DNA from: Sesamum alatum
Taxonomy: Eukaryota > Streptophyta > Magnoliopsida > Lamiales > Pedaliaceae
Length of the DNA stretch: 64,000 nucleotides
Direction: 5' to 3'
NCBI GenBank assembly: GCA_034509735.1
Contig: JACGWO010000007.1
Location: 806,001 to 870,000, forward strand
This document shows, piece after piece, positions 23,001 through 39,596 of the stretch. A program made the position numbers and the translations under genes. Under the pieces are notes generated by a model. The model did not search any database. It had not been told where the DNA came from and worked only from the letters and a program-made list of their open reading frames with translations. How positions within the stretch are numbered: the stretch's first letter is position 1; the number at the start of each line of letters is the position of its first letter.

Positions 23001-25417
23001 AAGCTTTCATGTGTATTTACTGGCTGTTAACTTTCTATTATTTCCTGCTGCTCGCTAATAGCTATGTGGAGAGGTCCGTATCATTCGGGAAGATATGCCA
23101 CTAAGAACACCACGAGAAGCTGTTGGTAAACTGGCTCCATTAAGAAACTCTCAAGCTAGTTTGATGCAAGCAACGCATTTAAATGGTTCTCAGCGTACTC
23201 GTCAGAGCTTTGAGGAAGGAAATGATTCTGATGCAGTGTCAGAAGGAAGTTTTGAAAGTGAACTTTCATCTACAGAACGAAGGCTACACCAGTATGCTCT
23301 GGTCTCTGGTCGTAGTTCTGATCCATATGATGAGTCAATAAGTAGTGACGATGAGAAATTCGAACGACATTTTGAAATTCAACCTGAAAGATCTCCATTA
23401 GACAACTATACAAGGTCAATGCATTCAGATTACAACAAACAGAATGCTGATGACAGTCCTAGAGTTGGGAAGAGGCCCTTCTCGTATGTGCAACCTTGTA
23501 ACAAGGTAGGATGGGGAAAGTACTCCGTAGGCCCACTTCGTGATGTTCCAAGAGCTTTCTGGCCCAGTTGGGTTTATCGCATGTACGACTCCTATTCACT
23601 TGCCAGGAAGGTAGCAGGTAACTTGGCTTCCTGTCCTCCCTTTCAATGTAGTTTCCTGTTTCCATCTCTTATTATGCTTGTTTAGTCTCCTCTTGGACAG
23701 TAATTCTGGATCTGAAACATTTGTTCAATGTAAATGTCGTGTATAGGCAACAGCAACAGGGATTGGAAGTGAATTTCTTTTTTCCATTCTCAAAATCTTT
23801 AAATTTCTATTCCATTAGGAAATATTAGTTTACTTCTTTTATCAGGTAAAAGGATAGGTATCTGTAAAAGATCAAATTGGATAAATGAGGACAGCAGACT
23901 TGGTTTTAAAGATTTTCTTTATTGTAATATATTGCAGATAGGTGGAAACAGGTTGTTAAAGCACCAAACATGGACAGCCTTGTCATGAAACCGGATCTTC
24001 TTTCATTTCACATTGCTAGTAAAATGCCAATATCTGAATCAGCGAGGCAAGAGCTCTTGGAGATTGATGGAACAACTTATAGACTCCGTAGGGAAATTGA
24101 GTTGCTTGAAAGTTTTGACAAACTTCGTTGTAAAACGTGTCAGGTAATATAGCATGCCATTGCCAAGCTGTCTTTAGTACTTCCCTGTCAGTATAAAAAC
24201 TCCAATTTTGTTTCTTAGATTCTTTTCCTTTCTGGAATATTCTTAATATTTTTGTGCATATGTAACATAGTTATTTAGTTTTAAGAAGTACCTTTTATTT
24301 CCAGTGTACTTTTGTATTGTGCATACAATGGAATTATTAGAATTTGGTATGATGGTAGAATTAGAGATGCATAAAGATTCCTCTTTTTAACTCTCATAGC
24401 TTTTATAGAACCATGTGCCCATTGCACTACTGAAACAGGCGAAGTGGATGGGTTGTGGGAGTATGTATTACTATTGTGTTTTTATTTGTGAACTTTACAG
24501 TCTTTGTTAGATGGTGATAACATTTCGTTTACGTCCCATTTCTCAGACTCTCATTGCAAAGAGAAGTGACATGTTAGTGATGTCTAGTGATGGTCCACTT
24601 GGTGCTTATGCTAATCCACATGGTTTTGTGCACGAGGTGATGACTCTTCTCAGAACAAGCGGAATAGCAGTGACAGGGCCTCCAGTGAAAGAATTCAGCT
24701 GGTTTCCCGGGTAAGCTTTCATTCACTTTTGGCACTTGAGATGTCACCTAATTTAAGGTATCCGCTGAAGTTTCTTTGAAGCTGGCAAAACAATGTGCTT
24801 GCATGGGCGAACATTTCGCTACCATCTAAGGTGAGGTAATCACTTTGAAGCAAAAAAGTGTTCTCTTTTTATGTTAGGTAAAGTCCAAAAGATTGAGAGC
24901 CCTTCATATGCTTATTCTTCTCACATCCCAATCTGTAAAGTTTTCACAAAACTAGTGTTCTTCTCAGTGTAGTAAAATTTACCGCGCTGATGTCGTCAAA
25001 CATTCATGTGCTTGAAGTTAGTATATTGGGAATTTTAGAATGGAATAAGTATTTCTTAATTCCTGCATCGAATTGATGTTGCCTCTTACTTTCTTAAAAC
25101 TATTCAATCCTACTTTCCCTGTGTCATGAAAGTGCAACAAACATACCATATGTCTGTAGTTTCGTGGTTTCCATGCCATTTTTGCATGTGGTATTAATTG
25201 TTTCAAGTAGTTGACTCTGCTTCTGCTTTAGATGAACGAATTCAACATTTCTTGAGATATCATGTGTTTGTACGGCTGCAGGTACGCATGGTCGATTGCT
25301 GAATGCATCACATGTGGAACGCAGTTGGGTTGGTACTTTTCTGCCACAAAGAAGAAAATGAGGCCACAGGCCTTTTGGGGCATAAGGAGTTCACAAGTTG
25401 TGGACGACACAAGCTAA
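20031..25417 (+). CDS. CRBN: Protein cereblon homologue (LON N-terminal and CULT domains)
   Basis: Cereblon is the substrate receptor of CUL4-DDB1 ubiquitin ligases in animals. Plant orthologues keep the architecture, but their substrates are poorly known. Exons are 20031-20149, 20828-20910, 21022-21099, 21671-21783, 21865-21930, 22875-22976, 23062-23617, 23938-24143, 24547-24710 and 25282-25417; all GT-AG, 540 residues. The N-terminus is very acidic (EELEVEEVDEEEGSDEDE near 27-44). The LON-like region begins near 60 (SLVAMHSYLG, then LTLPLFYLEG). Exon 7 adds a long Ser/Asp/Glu-rich insert (about 200-350) not found in the compact human protein. The C-terminal CULT domain has zinc cysteines C437, C440, C504 and C507 and the aromatic cage W493, W499, W513 and F515, spaced as in human W380, W386, W400 and F402. 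The gene is divergent from the synthetase and convergent with the malic enzyme. Confidence 0.94.
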
Positions 25418-26225
25418 AAACAGTGTCATTATATGGCATGAGGTACTTCCTGGTGCAGACGAATCCTTCATATTCTGCTTCTCGTTACAAATTTTCATGT
25501 TGATAATTGTATATCCATGTAATAGGTTTCATGCAAAGTGTAAGGCTGAAGGATAATCATTGTTCAATGAGAGTTCGAGACTTCAATACAACTGGGGTGC
25601 TGCCAATGATAATCGTCGAGAAGGATCCAATTGTATTGGAAGCTTTGAGCGAGAGTCGTTGTTATGAATGTGAAACAGAGTTGAGAGGTAAGCCCCTGGC
25701 ACTTAGTACATTGTAATAGTCGAATTTCTAGTTTTCGTCTTGCTATACTACATCTCTACTGCCTCATTTGTACCCCTCCGAGAATGTCAAGATGTCACAA
25801 TGCAGCCAATGCACATACTCAATAGTAATCAAAAGATATTGGGGTGCAGTTGGATTGATGAATTTGGATTTGAGGGAAGGGAATAATTTAGATAAAGGAT
25901 TTCAACACAATTCGAAAAGAATTTGAAATTCATACATATTAAACAAAATACAATTCAAAAATAGAATGAAATAATTTATAATTCTTTAAATTTAGAATTA
26001 TCTAAACAAATTCAAAGGATTTGATCCTCCATTTCAATTGCAACCTTAATGTATTTAAGAAACTTGGAAAGGATTATATGTATGTTTCGATCTTGAATCT
26101 TAGTCAAGAAGAGATGCAATCAAAAGCATCATAATGTCAGAAAATAGAAAATATAAAATCACATAATCTAAAGCAATGATACTACTTTCCCTTGTGTTTT
26201 TCTTGCTAAAATTTAGTACTCAAAA
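25418..26225. other. 3' flank of cereblon with a family-4 MITE
   Basis: Bases 25418-25760 probably include the cereblon 3'UTR. A 69-codon open frame at 25507-25716 lies in it; I could not link it to any family or join it to the gene by splice sites. Bases of about 25850-26045 form a small element with ends 'gttggattgatgaattt' and 'tttcaattgcaacctta', related to those at 5871 and 18950. Confidence 0.45.
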
Positions 26226-26676
26226 GGGTAAATTATATCTACCTTCTTTAGAGTTTGGCATAATTATAAATATTTTTTATTATTTGAAAAATTAAAAATA
26301 CTCATGGCATAATTACAAATATTTTTTATTATTTGAAAAATTAAGAATACTCATGAGATCTGTAACTGTATAACAAACATTTCACTTTTATTCATTTTTA
26401 TGAGTGAATCGATCAAAATGTCCTTATGCAAACTGAATTATTTTTTATTTAATTCTTAAATTTTTTTGAATTACAATGCGTAGGGAGACGTTTTTTAAGA
26501 TTTTTATATAGAGGGGCAATAATGTAATTTGCCTCGATTAATTTTTTTACAAATTTAATAAAAAATTCAAGTGCAAAATGGTCATTTCAGATATTTGGTT
26601 AAAAAATTACAAACTTCAAGAGGATATTGTAATTTTTCAAACAACGAGTGAATATTTATAATTATATCAAACTTTA
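26226..26676. mobile_element. Family-1 MITE, right end truncated
   Basis: It opens GGGTAAATTATATCTACC and continues with the family blocks; 'ttttttattatttgaaaaatta' is present twice near the left end through a local duplication. The right end stops at 'tatatcaaactttag' before the usual terminal sequence, so one terminus is lost. It lies in the convergent space between cereblon and malic enzyme. Confidence 0.65.
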
Positions 26677-26890
26677 GTCCTACCCAAAATTATAAGAAGG
26701 ATCTGGGAACAAGAATCAATTAACTCCAAAAGGAAGTCCTACCACATCCAAAGTAAGTTAACCTTACAAGTATGCCTATTTCCTCTTACAAGATTTTCTA
26801 TTACAAAACAACTTCATGAATAAGAATCGCTTGATGCTAAAGAGATTTATTAGTACAGAGAACTGGGCAGTAATCAAATTTCCCGGTCGA

Positions 26891-32095
<5,205 letters not shown>

Positions 32096-32340
32096 CACTA
32101 CCCTTATCCTTCTCTCTCCTCCTCCGTACACTCCAATTGCTTGTCTCTGCCAATGAAACAAACTGGAACAAGAAAACAACAAAAATAACAACAGCCCACA
32201 AACAAACAACCCTCAGAAAACACACACACACTCACACACTCAAAGGGGGAAATGAATTAACACACAGCCCAGAAAAGAAAACAGAGCGTGTGTCTTTATT
32301 TTCTTGCCGTTTTTTGGTGTTGAATAACTCGAAAGACCCA

Positions 32341-32350
32341 CCTTTTTATA
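32341..32350 (-). promoter_or_regulatory. TATA box of the malic enzyme gene
   Basis: On the minus strand the sequence reads TATAAAAAGG, a near-perfect plant TATA box, about 250 bp upstream of the start codon. A start site near 32315 would give a leader of about 220 nt without any ATG. A GA-repeat tract lies farther upstream at 32626-32651. Confidence 0.6.
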
Positions 32351-32625
32351 GCCCAGAAAGGATCAGTTTTACGTTGTCAAATCTTTGAATAAAGAACGAA
32401 CTTTTTGCTTGATGTGGAAAGTGGGAAAGAGTTGGAGGGGTGCTGTCTTTGTATGGCGTGTGTGAAACTGAAAAATCTTGTTCAAGAAAGTAAGGAAAAT
32501 TAAGAGGGTTTGGAGCGTTACCAATATATTGAAACGTTTGAACGGCAACATAATGAAAGCTATACTTGTAGACAACGGCAATGTGTATACGGAATGATTG
32601 CAGAGGAGAGAGATTTCCGCGTTTT

Positions 32626-32651
32626 GATGAGAGAGAGAGAGAGAGAAAGAG
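32626..32651. repeat. GA/CT microsatellite upstream of malic enzyme
   Basis: About ten GA dinucleotides in a row on the plus strand. GA/CT tracts are common in plant promoters and leaders. It lies roughly 280 bp upstream of the TATA box. Confidence 0.8.
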
Positions 32652-32734
32652 CTGAAGAGGAGGTAGTTGGCTTTGGAGGTTGAAGCTCCGTTTCTTGCAT
32701 TGCCATTTTCTTTTCTTTTTAGTACCGGCAGTTG

Positions 32735-33056
32735 TGGCACGTAGTTTGTGCGTGCATATAATAAATATTTTTTTGTATTTTAAAATATTATTAATAGGAG
32801 TAAAATATAAACAAATACATCACATTAAAAAATAATTAAAAAAAATATAAAATTATTTTATCAATTAAAATAAATTTTGAAAGTTGAATAAGTTAATTAT
32901 ATTAGGTTGAAGGGCATTTTTTACTTCAAAAAAAAAATTGTGCAGCGATATCATTAACTGACGTTTGTGAATGTGAAAGGAGTTTTCTTTTTATATTAAT
33001 AAAGATGGTACAGCGTTGTCATTAACCATTGTTTGTTCTTTTTATATTAGTAAAGA
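32735..33056 (-). mobile_element. Non-autonomous Helitron plus a second partial 5' end
   Basis: Read on the minus strand, the first element has a 5' end CCA|TCTTTATTAATATAAA at 33005. Its 3' part contains a stem-loop (GCACG, loop, CGTGC) near 32738-32760; the terminal CTRR has decayed. A second 5'-end copy of about 45 bp (A|TCTTTACTAATATAAA) follows at about 33011-33054. The GC-rich 'ggcacg' hairpin sequence recurs in the elements at 39597, 45851, 52619 and 52842. It ends about 400 bp upstream of the malic enzyme TATA box. Confidence 0.6.
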
Positions 33057-33881
33057 TGTTATCTTGGCTTTGTTTTCATTTTTCCAAGTATTTTATTTTT
33101 TTAGTAAATCGATTACGATAATCAATATTTATATCGAACAATTATAGACAATTATAATAATTATATGTTAATCATTAATATCAAATAATGATATTCGATC
33201 CACAACTACTATTAAAATATAATAACATCTCATGGTTGTGGAGTTCGAACATATTTACCCTATAGTTATGGAGCCTCAACTTCGCCAACTGAATTAGCCT
33301 TGTTGGCCTAAATGTTTTTATTCCTAAAAAGTAAAAATATGTATGTTTTTAAAAGGTTTTTAATATACTTAAATTGTATTTTTGTATTAAGATAGATATT
33401 GTACATACTTTAGAAATAAAATAAATATATGATTAAAAACGCATCAAGTAACTCACACCAATAAAACTAGAGGGTAAATATGATAGTATATTGGCGACTA
33501 AAGACAATATAACACTCATACTAATAATGTCTTAGTCTAGTGATTAGAATTGATGATAAGTTCGAGATTATGAATTCAAATTATTTCAGTTGTGTGAGTA
33601 TTTATCTTATTTAATGTAAATAATATATTTACCACATTTAACATGAATTTATTGTAATTTGAGTTTACCATTTTTATTAAAAATAAAAATAAAATAAATC
33701 TGGCCGCCGCATATTATGATTATAGTAATAATACATTTGACTGGCATTTTCTTGGCGCCGCGTCTGTAACTTGCCACCTAACACCCTTCTCTTTCAAAAA
33801 ACACTCACCAACAACAATTTTATACTTGTGGAATATTAAAGCTACGTTTGTAACGACGGATTTAAATTTAAATAAAAATTT
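33057..33881. other. Intergenic, no gene recognised
   Basis: AT-rich sequence without coding features. A 72-codon minus-strand frame at 33720-33938 has no recognisable motif. Confidence 0.5.
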
Positions 33882-34303
33882 GGATAAATTATAATTGTTT
33901 TTATTGAGATTTGATATAAGTATAAATATTTTTCTCAAATTAAAAATAATTATGTAGTCCTTAGATGGAAGGTGAAAAGTATTATTTATCCTTACTGAAT
34001 TTTTTATTTTTTAAAAAATAATATACGCAAAAATGTAAATAAAAAATCTAAGGGTTGATAAAATAAATAATCGATAAAGAATATTAATCCATAAAATTAT
34101 TTTAGAATATATAAAAATAAAATTATACCTTATGTTGCAAAAGGGCTTTGTGGGTAGTTCATTATAAAAATTGGATGAAAATCTAACGAGATTGACTCGT
34201 TGTTAGATGGACGTTGTAGTCAAGGGGTATTTGTAATTTTTCAAGCAACGAGGATATATTTGTATCTATGTCATACCTCATGAAAGGTGAGTGTAATTTA
34301 CCC
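33882..34303. mobile_element. Family-1 MITE, perfect 9-bp TSD
   Basis: A 422-bp element with left end GGATAAATTATAATTG and right end GTGTAATTTACCC. TAAAAATTT flanks it at 33873-33881 and 34304-34312. It contains the inner landmark 'gtagttcattataaaaat' seen in copies A and D. Confidence 0.8.
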
Positions 34304-34849
34304 TAAAAATTTTGAAAAAATAATTTTAATTATTGAAATAAATTGAAATCCTTCGAGATTCAATAAAATATAATTTAAAATAAAAATTACAGTGTTTAAA
34401 ATTTTTTAAATTTATAATTATCCAAATAAATCAAATATTTTATTACTATGAATTCCAAATACAATATAATTAATCCAATATTTGGTATGTACTTAGGTAG
34501 TTACTAGCATTAGTTTGTTCAAAAATTGTAATTCAGATCTGATTTGATTGAACTCGAATCAATTGCAATATTTATTATATTTATGCGTATTATCTATGAC
34601 TTATTTATCCTGGAATTAGATTTTTCATCTTGTTACCGAGTTTGGGACTGTAAAATCACTCTATGTTATGTATAAGTTAATTTATTAAGAAAATCTGCAT
34701 AATTCGGAGTTGGATAACTAAAAATCTTACAATAAATATCAAGATTTCTTGTGATTATTAAATAAAATTAGATTCCCACATAATTTTGGCAAATAGTTTA
34801 GTTACTTCCAGGAAAAATTGAAATAAATAAGATTTTTCATAATGAAAAG

Positions 34850-35366
34850 GGATACTTACACCGTCCCCTAACATTTTGTGTAATTATACATAAACTTCAT
34901 GTGGTATGAAAAATATTATATCTAGTATTATTACGTTTGTTTTTGTCGAATAAATAGATCTATTCGTTAGTCAAAATTCACGAAATAAAAAATGATTGAA
35001 AGTTCATATTTACTCCGATTGACTTACTACAGATCAAACAAATCATTTTTTTTTTATCAAACTACCCTTATACATTTACACACACACTAATGCATATGAG
35101 TAGGTACATCTTCACCCCTATAAGAATAGTTCGGTCAACAAAACAATATTTGACATGCAATAAGTTAGTAGTAAGTCAATCAAATATAAATATGGATTTC
35201 TGTTCAATTTTTTTTGCTAATATCAACGAATTTCATGAATTTTAACCAATTAATGGATCTATTTGTTAGTCGAAAACATACGTTAAAAATACTAATATTA
35301 TTTTTCAAAACTACGTGAAATTTATGTGTAATTATACCGAATATGATTAGGGTAATTATCCCTAAG
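34850..35366. mobile_element. MITE, family 2
   Basis: The left end is 'gggatacttacaccgtccc' and the right end 'gattagggtaattatccct'. Internally 'gtcaaaattcacgaaat' and its inverse 'gaatttcatgaattttaac' form long arms. It is similar in size and order to the element at 19243. Confidence 0.6.
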
Positions 35367-36214
35367 GAAAAGCTGCAATTTTTCATTCAAACACATATTT
35401 ATTTAATTAAGTAGGTGGCCCTAAAAGTCGTTGGACTTTGGTAGAGTTGCTAGTCATTGCTGCGTATAGGCTGTGAATCTTGCGATGGTTAGGAAACCAC
35501 GTTTTTCATCGTCTCTGTGAATGAGTTGTCATTTGTTGGAGTAGCAATTACTGAATGTATATATGGTCCCCGGTACTTTTATTCTTTACCTTCCTCCTTT
35601 TGCAGTTTTCTATCCTTACGGACCCCTCCCCACCTGTTCATTAAGAGTGGGTTTGCCTTACGACGTATGCATACGGACACGATGATATGAATCCAATGTG
35701 ACATGGATATAACAACATGGAGAATTTAAAAAAATCAGGACACGATACGGTACTGAATGCGATATGAAAAATATCAAGATAAAACATAAAATAAACATGT
35801 CTTATGTTTAAATTTTTAACCAAAATTCTTGACTTTAAAGGTACACATAATCAGTTTATTTTAAAAAGCACGCAATGAAAAAAATTCTAATCATCCAAAT
35901 TAGTTAAATTATCATGACTATCTCTCGATTTTTAGTAATTTCATCCCAAAATTTTTAGTTTAGTTCAGATAAGTTAATTATTTTTTTATTATTTAGCAAA
36001 AAAACTTTTTTTTTAAAGATAGTCCAATTTTTTTTTAAATTATTAAAAAAAATTATGGATGTGTCCAAGACGTGTCGAGCACACCAACAGACGTGTCCGA
36101 CACCGTGTTCATTTTTTTTATTTTATATTTTTAGATACACTTATGTCGTGTTTGATACGTGTCCGAACTGTATCCGTGTCCGAAATTGTATTCGTGTTTT
36201 AAAAATGCAAAATT
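35367..36214. other. Intergenic with a 'gacacg'-type inverted repeat
   Basis: Bases of about 35670-35760 ('ggacacgatgatatga', 'ggacacgatacggta') and about 36060-36200 ('gtgtccgacaccgtg', 'atacgtgtccgaactg') carry related sequence in opposite orientation. This may be a decayed transposon with long inverted ends. No protein is recognisable. Confidence 0.35.
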
Positions 36215-36652
36215 ATACTTTCCTCTAAAAAAGTTTTAAAATTATACTTACACCCCCTTCGAAAATTCTCTAATTACTACTGACCTCCATTCGTTACAGT
36301 TTGGACGGAAAATGTTCACGTCGACAAAACAGTTACATAAATTTTCAGTTTTACCTTTCATTTAACACTATCGTGTAATAACTTTGTACTTATAAAAAAA
36401 AATGTAATAATGTTGGTCTCACTCCATATATATACATTATATTTATCCCCTTATAAGTACAAAAATATACATGGGAATATTAAATGAGGGGCAAAATTGA
36501 AAATTCATGTAATTGTTGTTGTTGACGTGAATATTTTCTGTCCAAACTCTAACAGATGGAGGTTAGGTGTAAACAAAGAATTTTTTGAGGGTGTGTAAGT
36601 GTAATTTCAAAACCTTTTCGGAATATAGAGGGTCTAAGTGTAATTAACCCTT
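36215..36652. mobile_element. Long-inverted-repeat MITE (family 5)
   Basis: The left arm holds 'aattatacttacaccccct', 'gaccTccattcgttacag', 'tttggacggaaaatgttc', 'acgtcgac'. The right arm holds the inverse: 'gttgacgtgaatattttc', 'tgtccaaactctaacagat', 'ggaggttaggtgtaaac', 'gggtgtgtaagtgtaatt'. The arms are over 100 bp, so the whole could fold as one hairpin. No open frame. Confidence 0.65.
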
Positions 36653-37369
36653 TTATCTTATTAAGAAGTTTGAAGACAAAAATGTCAAATTTTGAATCAA
36701 AGTGAAATATGCACAAAAGTCAAAATAAATCTCTTTCATATTCGGTCAAAAATCATGACCAATTTTGGACCAAGATGCGCAGAGTCTTGGACTTGGTCAT
36801 TAAGAGACTTTTAGTTTATCTCCACTTTGGACTTGAAAAATTCAAAATCATGACCAATGATAATTAGATTTCACCATAAGGTCAACTACCTTATAATAGT
36901 TGTTGAATTTATTTGAAAATATAAATAATACATTTGTTCGGGTCTCTATTGAATCGTGTTTGGTTTGAAGTCAGATTGTTTAACTTTGAACTCGTAAATT
37001 ATTTTTTGGTGTTTGTGGTGAAACCTTTTTTTTTTTTTTTTTGCTAATAATTTGAAACTAAATTGCATATATTAAATTGTTCGAGTTTAGAGCATTCAAA
37101 AGACAATGAGACTTGTGTTATTGTCGAATTGTCCATAATTTTCTTTTTGTGGTAAAATGACAATAATAAAAAGTATTTAATTATTTTATGTGATGATAAT
37201 AGTATAAATTTATGTAGTAGTTATTAGATAAAGTTTGCTTTATTGTATAACTGTCCACAACCTTTTTTCTCAAGATGAATCAAATAAAAACTTTTTTTCC
37301 CCTAAAATTTATAACATTTTAGAAAATCAACAATAAAACTTGAGTTTTGATCAGTTTTGGGCACGTAAT

Positions 37370-37956
37370 TATGGGTGGCAACAGGATGAGTTTGGGTGGA
37401 TTCGGGACCCGTCCTGTCAGCTCTGAGAAGGACCCTGGATCCACCCTGCTCTGCCCCGACAGGTGTTGTGCCTGGGGTCTAATCTTGTAGACCCTTTTTT
37501 TTTTCATTTGTTATATATATATATATATATATATAGTTGAGCATATCAATTACAAAGAAAATTGTTCATGGTCTAACTCAGATATTAAAGTCCAAAAAAT
37601 AAATATTCACGTGCAAAATTAAAATTTTCATAATAAAACAACACAAATAATTCATAACAATTATACATTACTAATAATTTTTTTATATTCCTCCTCATCA
37701 AGTATAGTGGGATGATTTTTTAATTCATCAACTATTGAACAAATACCTAACAATAAATAAATAAAATCATATAATACTTTGTTAGTGTTTATTCTATCAA
37801 GATAAAATAAAATAAATATATATTTATATATATTAAATATTATCGGTGCGGCTCCTAATTTCTAGGACCCGCTGCTCATCCCGTTTTTAAATTTTTTGGA
37901 CTTGAACCTGCCCCATAAGAGTAGATGTTGCAGTACGGATCCAATTACCACCCCTG
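37370..37956. mobile_element. hAT-like non-autonomous element
   Basis: Left terminus TATGGGTGGCAA and inverted right terminus (minus strand) CAGGGGTGGTAA resemble the CAGGGGTGGCAA ends of plant hAT MITEs. The flanking 8-mers CACGTAAT and TACATAAT agree at six of eight positions, as expected of an old 8-bp duplication. A TA microsatellite (about 37513-37534) lies inside. 587 bp, no transposase. Confidence 0.6.
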
Positions 37957-38160
37957 TACATAATTGGAGTCCATTAGTTTGGGTTACCATGCCTTTGTGG
38001 CCCAAAATGGGCTGAACTCGGAAAATGCAGTGAATTTCAAATCGAACTGAATGTCAAAAACACCCAATTGCTAACACGTGTATGATTTTGAGATTTCTCG
38101 GCATAATTTTGAGTTTTTTAACATGTTATTTTATTTTTCCGTTGTATAATTGATGTTTCA

Positions 38161-38392
38161 TCTGTACTATTATACAAAACAAATCCTATTTTCACTAATA
38201 AATGACGGTTACTTACACCGCAACACCAACTTTTTGATTATACCGATAATACTCCTAAGTTAGTTTTTATTTCTTTTCTTTTTTTTTAAATGCAATGTGT
38301 TGATTAATATGTATATTTTCTTATTTACAATAACTTTAAAATGTGTAATATTATTTTATATGTACATAAGAACGGCGTGCCGCGATATCTAA
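38161..38392 (+). mobile_element. Short non-autonomous Helitron
   Basis: The 5' end TCTGTACTATTATAC follows an A, the 3' end is CTAA followed by T, and a small stem (CGGC-GT-GCCG) lies about 10 bp before the 3' end. Together these are the A|TC...CTRR|T signature of Helitrons. 232 bp, non-coding. A plus-strand relative lies at about 39681-39924. Confidence 0.65.
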
Positions 38393-38655
38393 TTTTAATA
38401 AAAAAATCAAGCGATGTGTTGGTGGAATGGCGAGACCACCAATTTTATATCCAAAGAGTTCAAGTTTGAACTCTCTAGTTATTTATACCTTTTTTAATTT
38501 TTTCTGCACAATTCCATTAGTTTGAATGAATATTCAACGATGATGACTAAATTTAATAAAATTTTCAAACGTTGGAGATTAAATTTGATAAGGAAAAAAT
38601 ACGAGAGATCAAATCTAAATAAGTGACACAGTTGATGGACCAAAAATAATATTTA

Positions 38656-39072
38656 GGATAAATTACAGCTACCTTCTTTGGGGTTTGGCATAATTACAAA
38701 TACTCCCTTGTTATTTGAAAAATTATAAATACCCCCCTGAAGTTTGTAACCATCTAATAAATAACCCATTTTCAGCCATTTTTATGGGTCAACTGACCAA
38801 AATGCCCTTATGCTCAGAATTATTTTTTAGTTAATTTTTTTAAAAAATTTGGACTACAATGCGCAGAGAGAGGTTTCTTAAGTTTTTTTACACAGAGGAG
38901 CAATAATGCAATTTGCCTTGACTTATTTTCCCTACAATTTTAATAAAATAAAGAGCAAAATGGTCAATTTCAAACCTTTGATTAAAAATTACAAATTTTA
39001 TGGGGTTATTTGTAATTTTTCAAACAATAAGTGGGTATTAATAATTATGTCAAATCTTAAAAGAGGTGCCTG
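38656..39072. mobile_element. Family-1 MITE, right end lost
   Basis: Left end GGATAAATTACAGCTACC plus the usual inner blocks ('ttatttgaaaaattata', 'gcaataatgcaatttgcc'). The right part breaks off after 'gtcaaatcttaaaagagg'. It shares with copies at 26226 and 52933 the inner block around 'caaaatgcccttatg'. Confidence 0.6.
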
Positions 39073-39596
39073 TAGGCAGCGATTAATGAATGCGAGCTAA
39101 TGAACAGTGAATGCGAGCTAGCCCTTATCTTAGGTAGGTAGCTTGTGAGTTGTGACCATCTTGAATTCTTGAAGAAATCATTTAATAATATTTATCGAGA
39201 GTAATTCATTGTTCATACTATTTTACTGCATTTTGTAAAGAAAAAAAACGAACAAAAATTATAAAAATAAACTATACTCCGATGACTAATAATTTATCTG
39301 CAAAACTCTTCATTGTGTTATTTGAAATGTTGTAAAGAAAAGTTCACGTCGATTCATTTTTTAAGTGAAATTGGTTGGTAATATAACAAATCATCGCACA
39401 AAATTACATATTTACTATTACTTATTTGCAACTCTAAAATCCAAATTTTCATAACTTTTATGTTCCCAAAATAAAGGAGTTGTTTATTAAATATTTATTA
39501 AACTTTCGTCAATACGATCGTTAAAATAAGACACATCATGCTTCTTATAAAACAGACTTATGATCCAATTGATCTGGATATGAATTTACGTACAAT
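39073..39596. other. Intergenic, no gene recognised
   Basis: Begins with a short duplication ('gaatgcgagcta' at about 39087 and 39109). The rest is AT-rich and non-coding by eye. Confidence 0.45.

Noticed and set aside
23095..23685. Stand-alone 196-codon gene
   Set aside because: It is exon 7 of cereblon read on past its donor at 23617 into the intron.
25507..25716. Extra C-terminal exon for cereblon
   Set aside because: The CULT domain is already complete and ends with a stop at 25417, and no splice joins the two. The stretch is treated as 3' flank.
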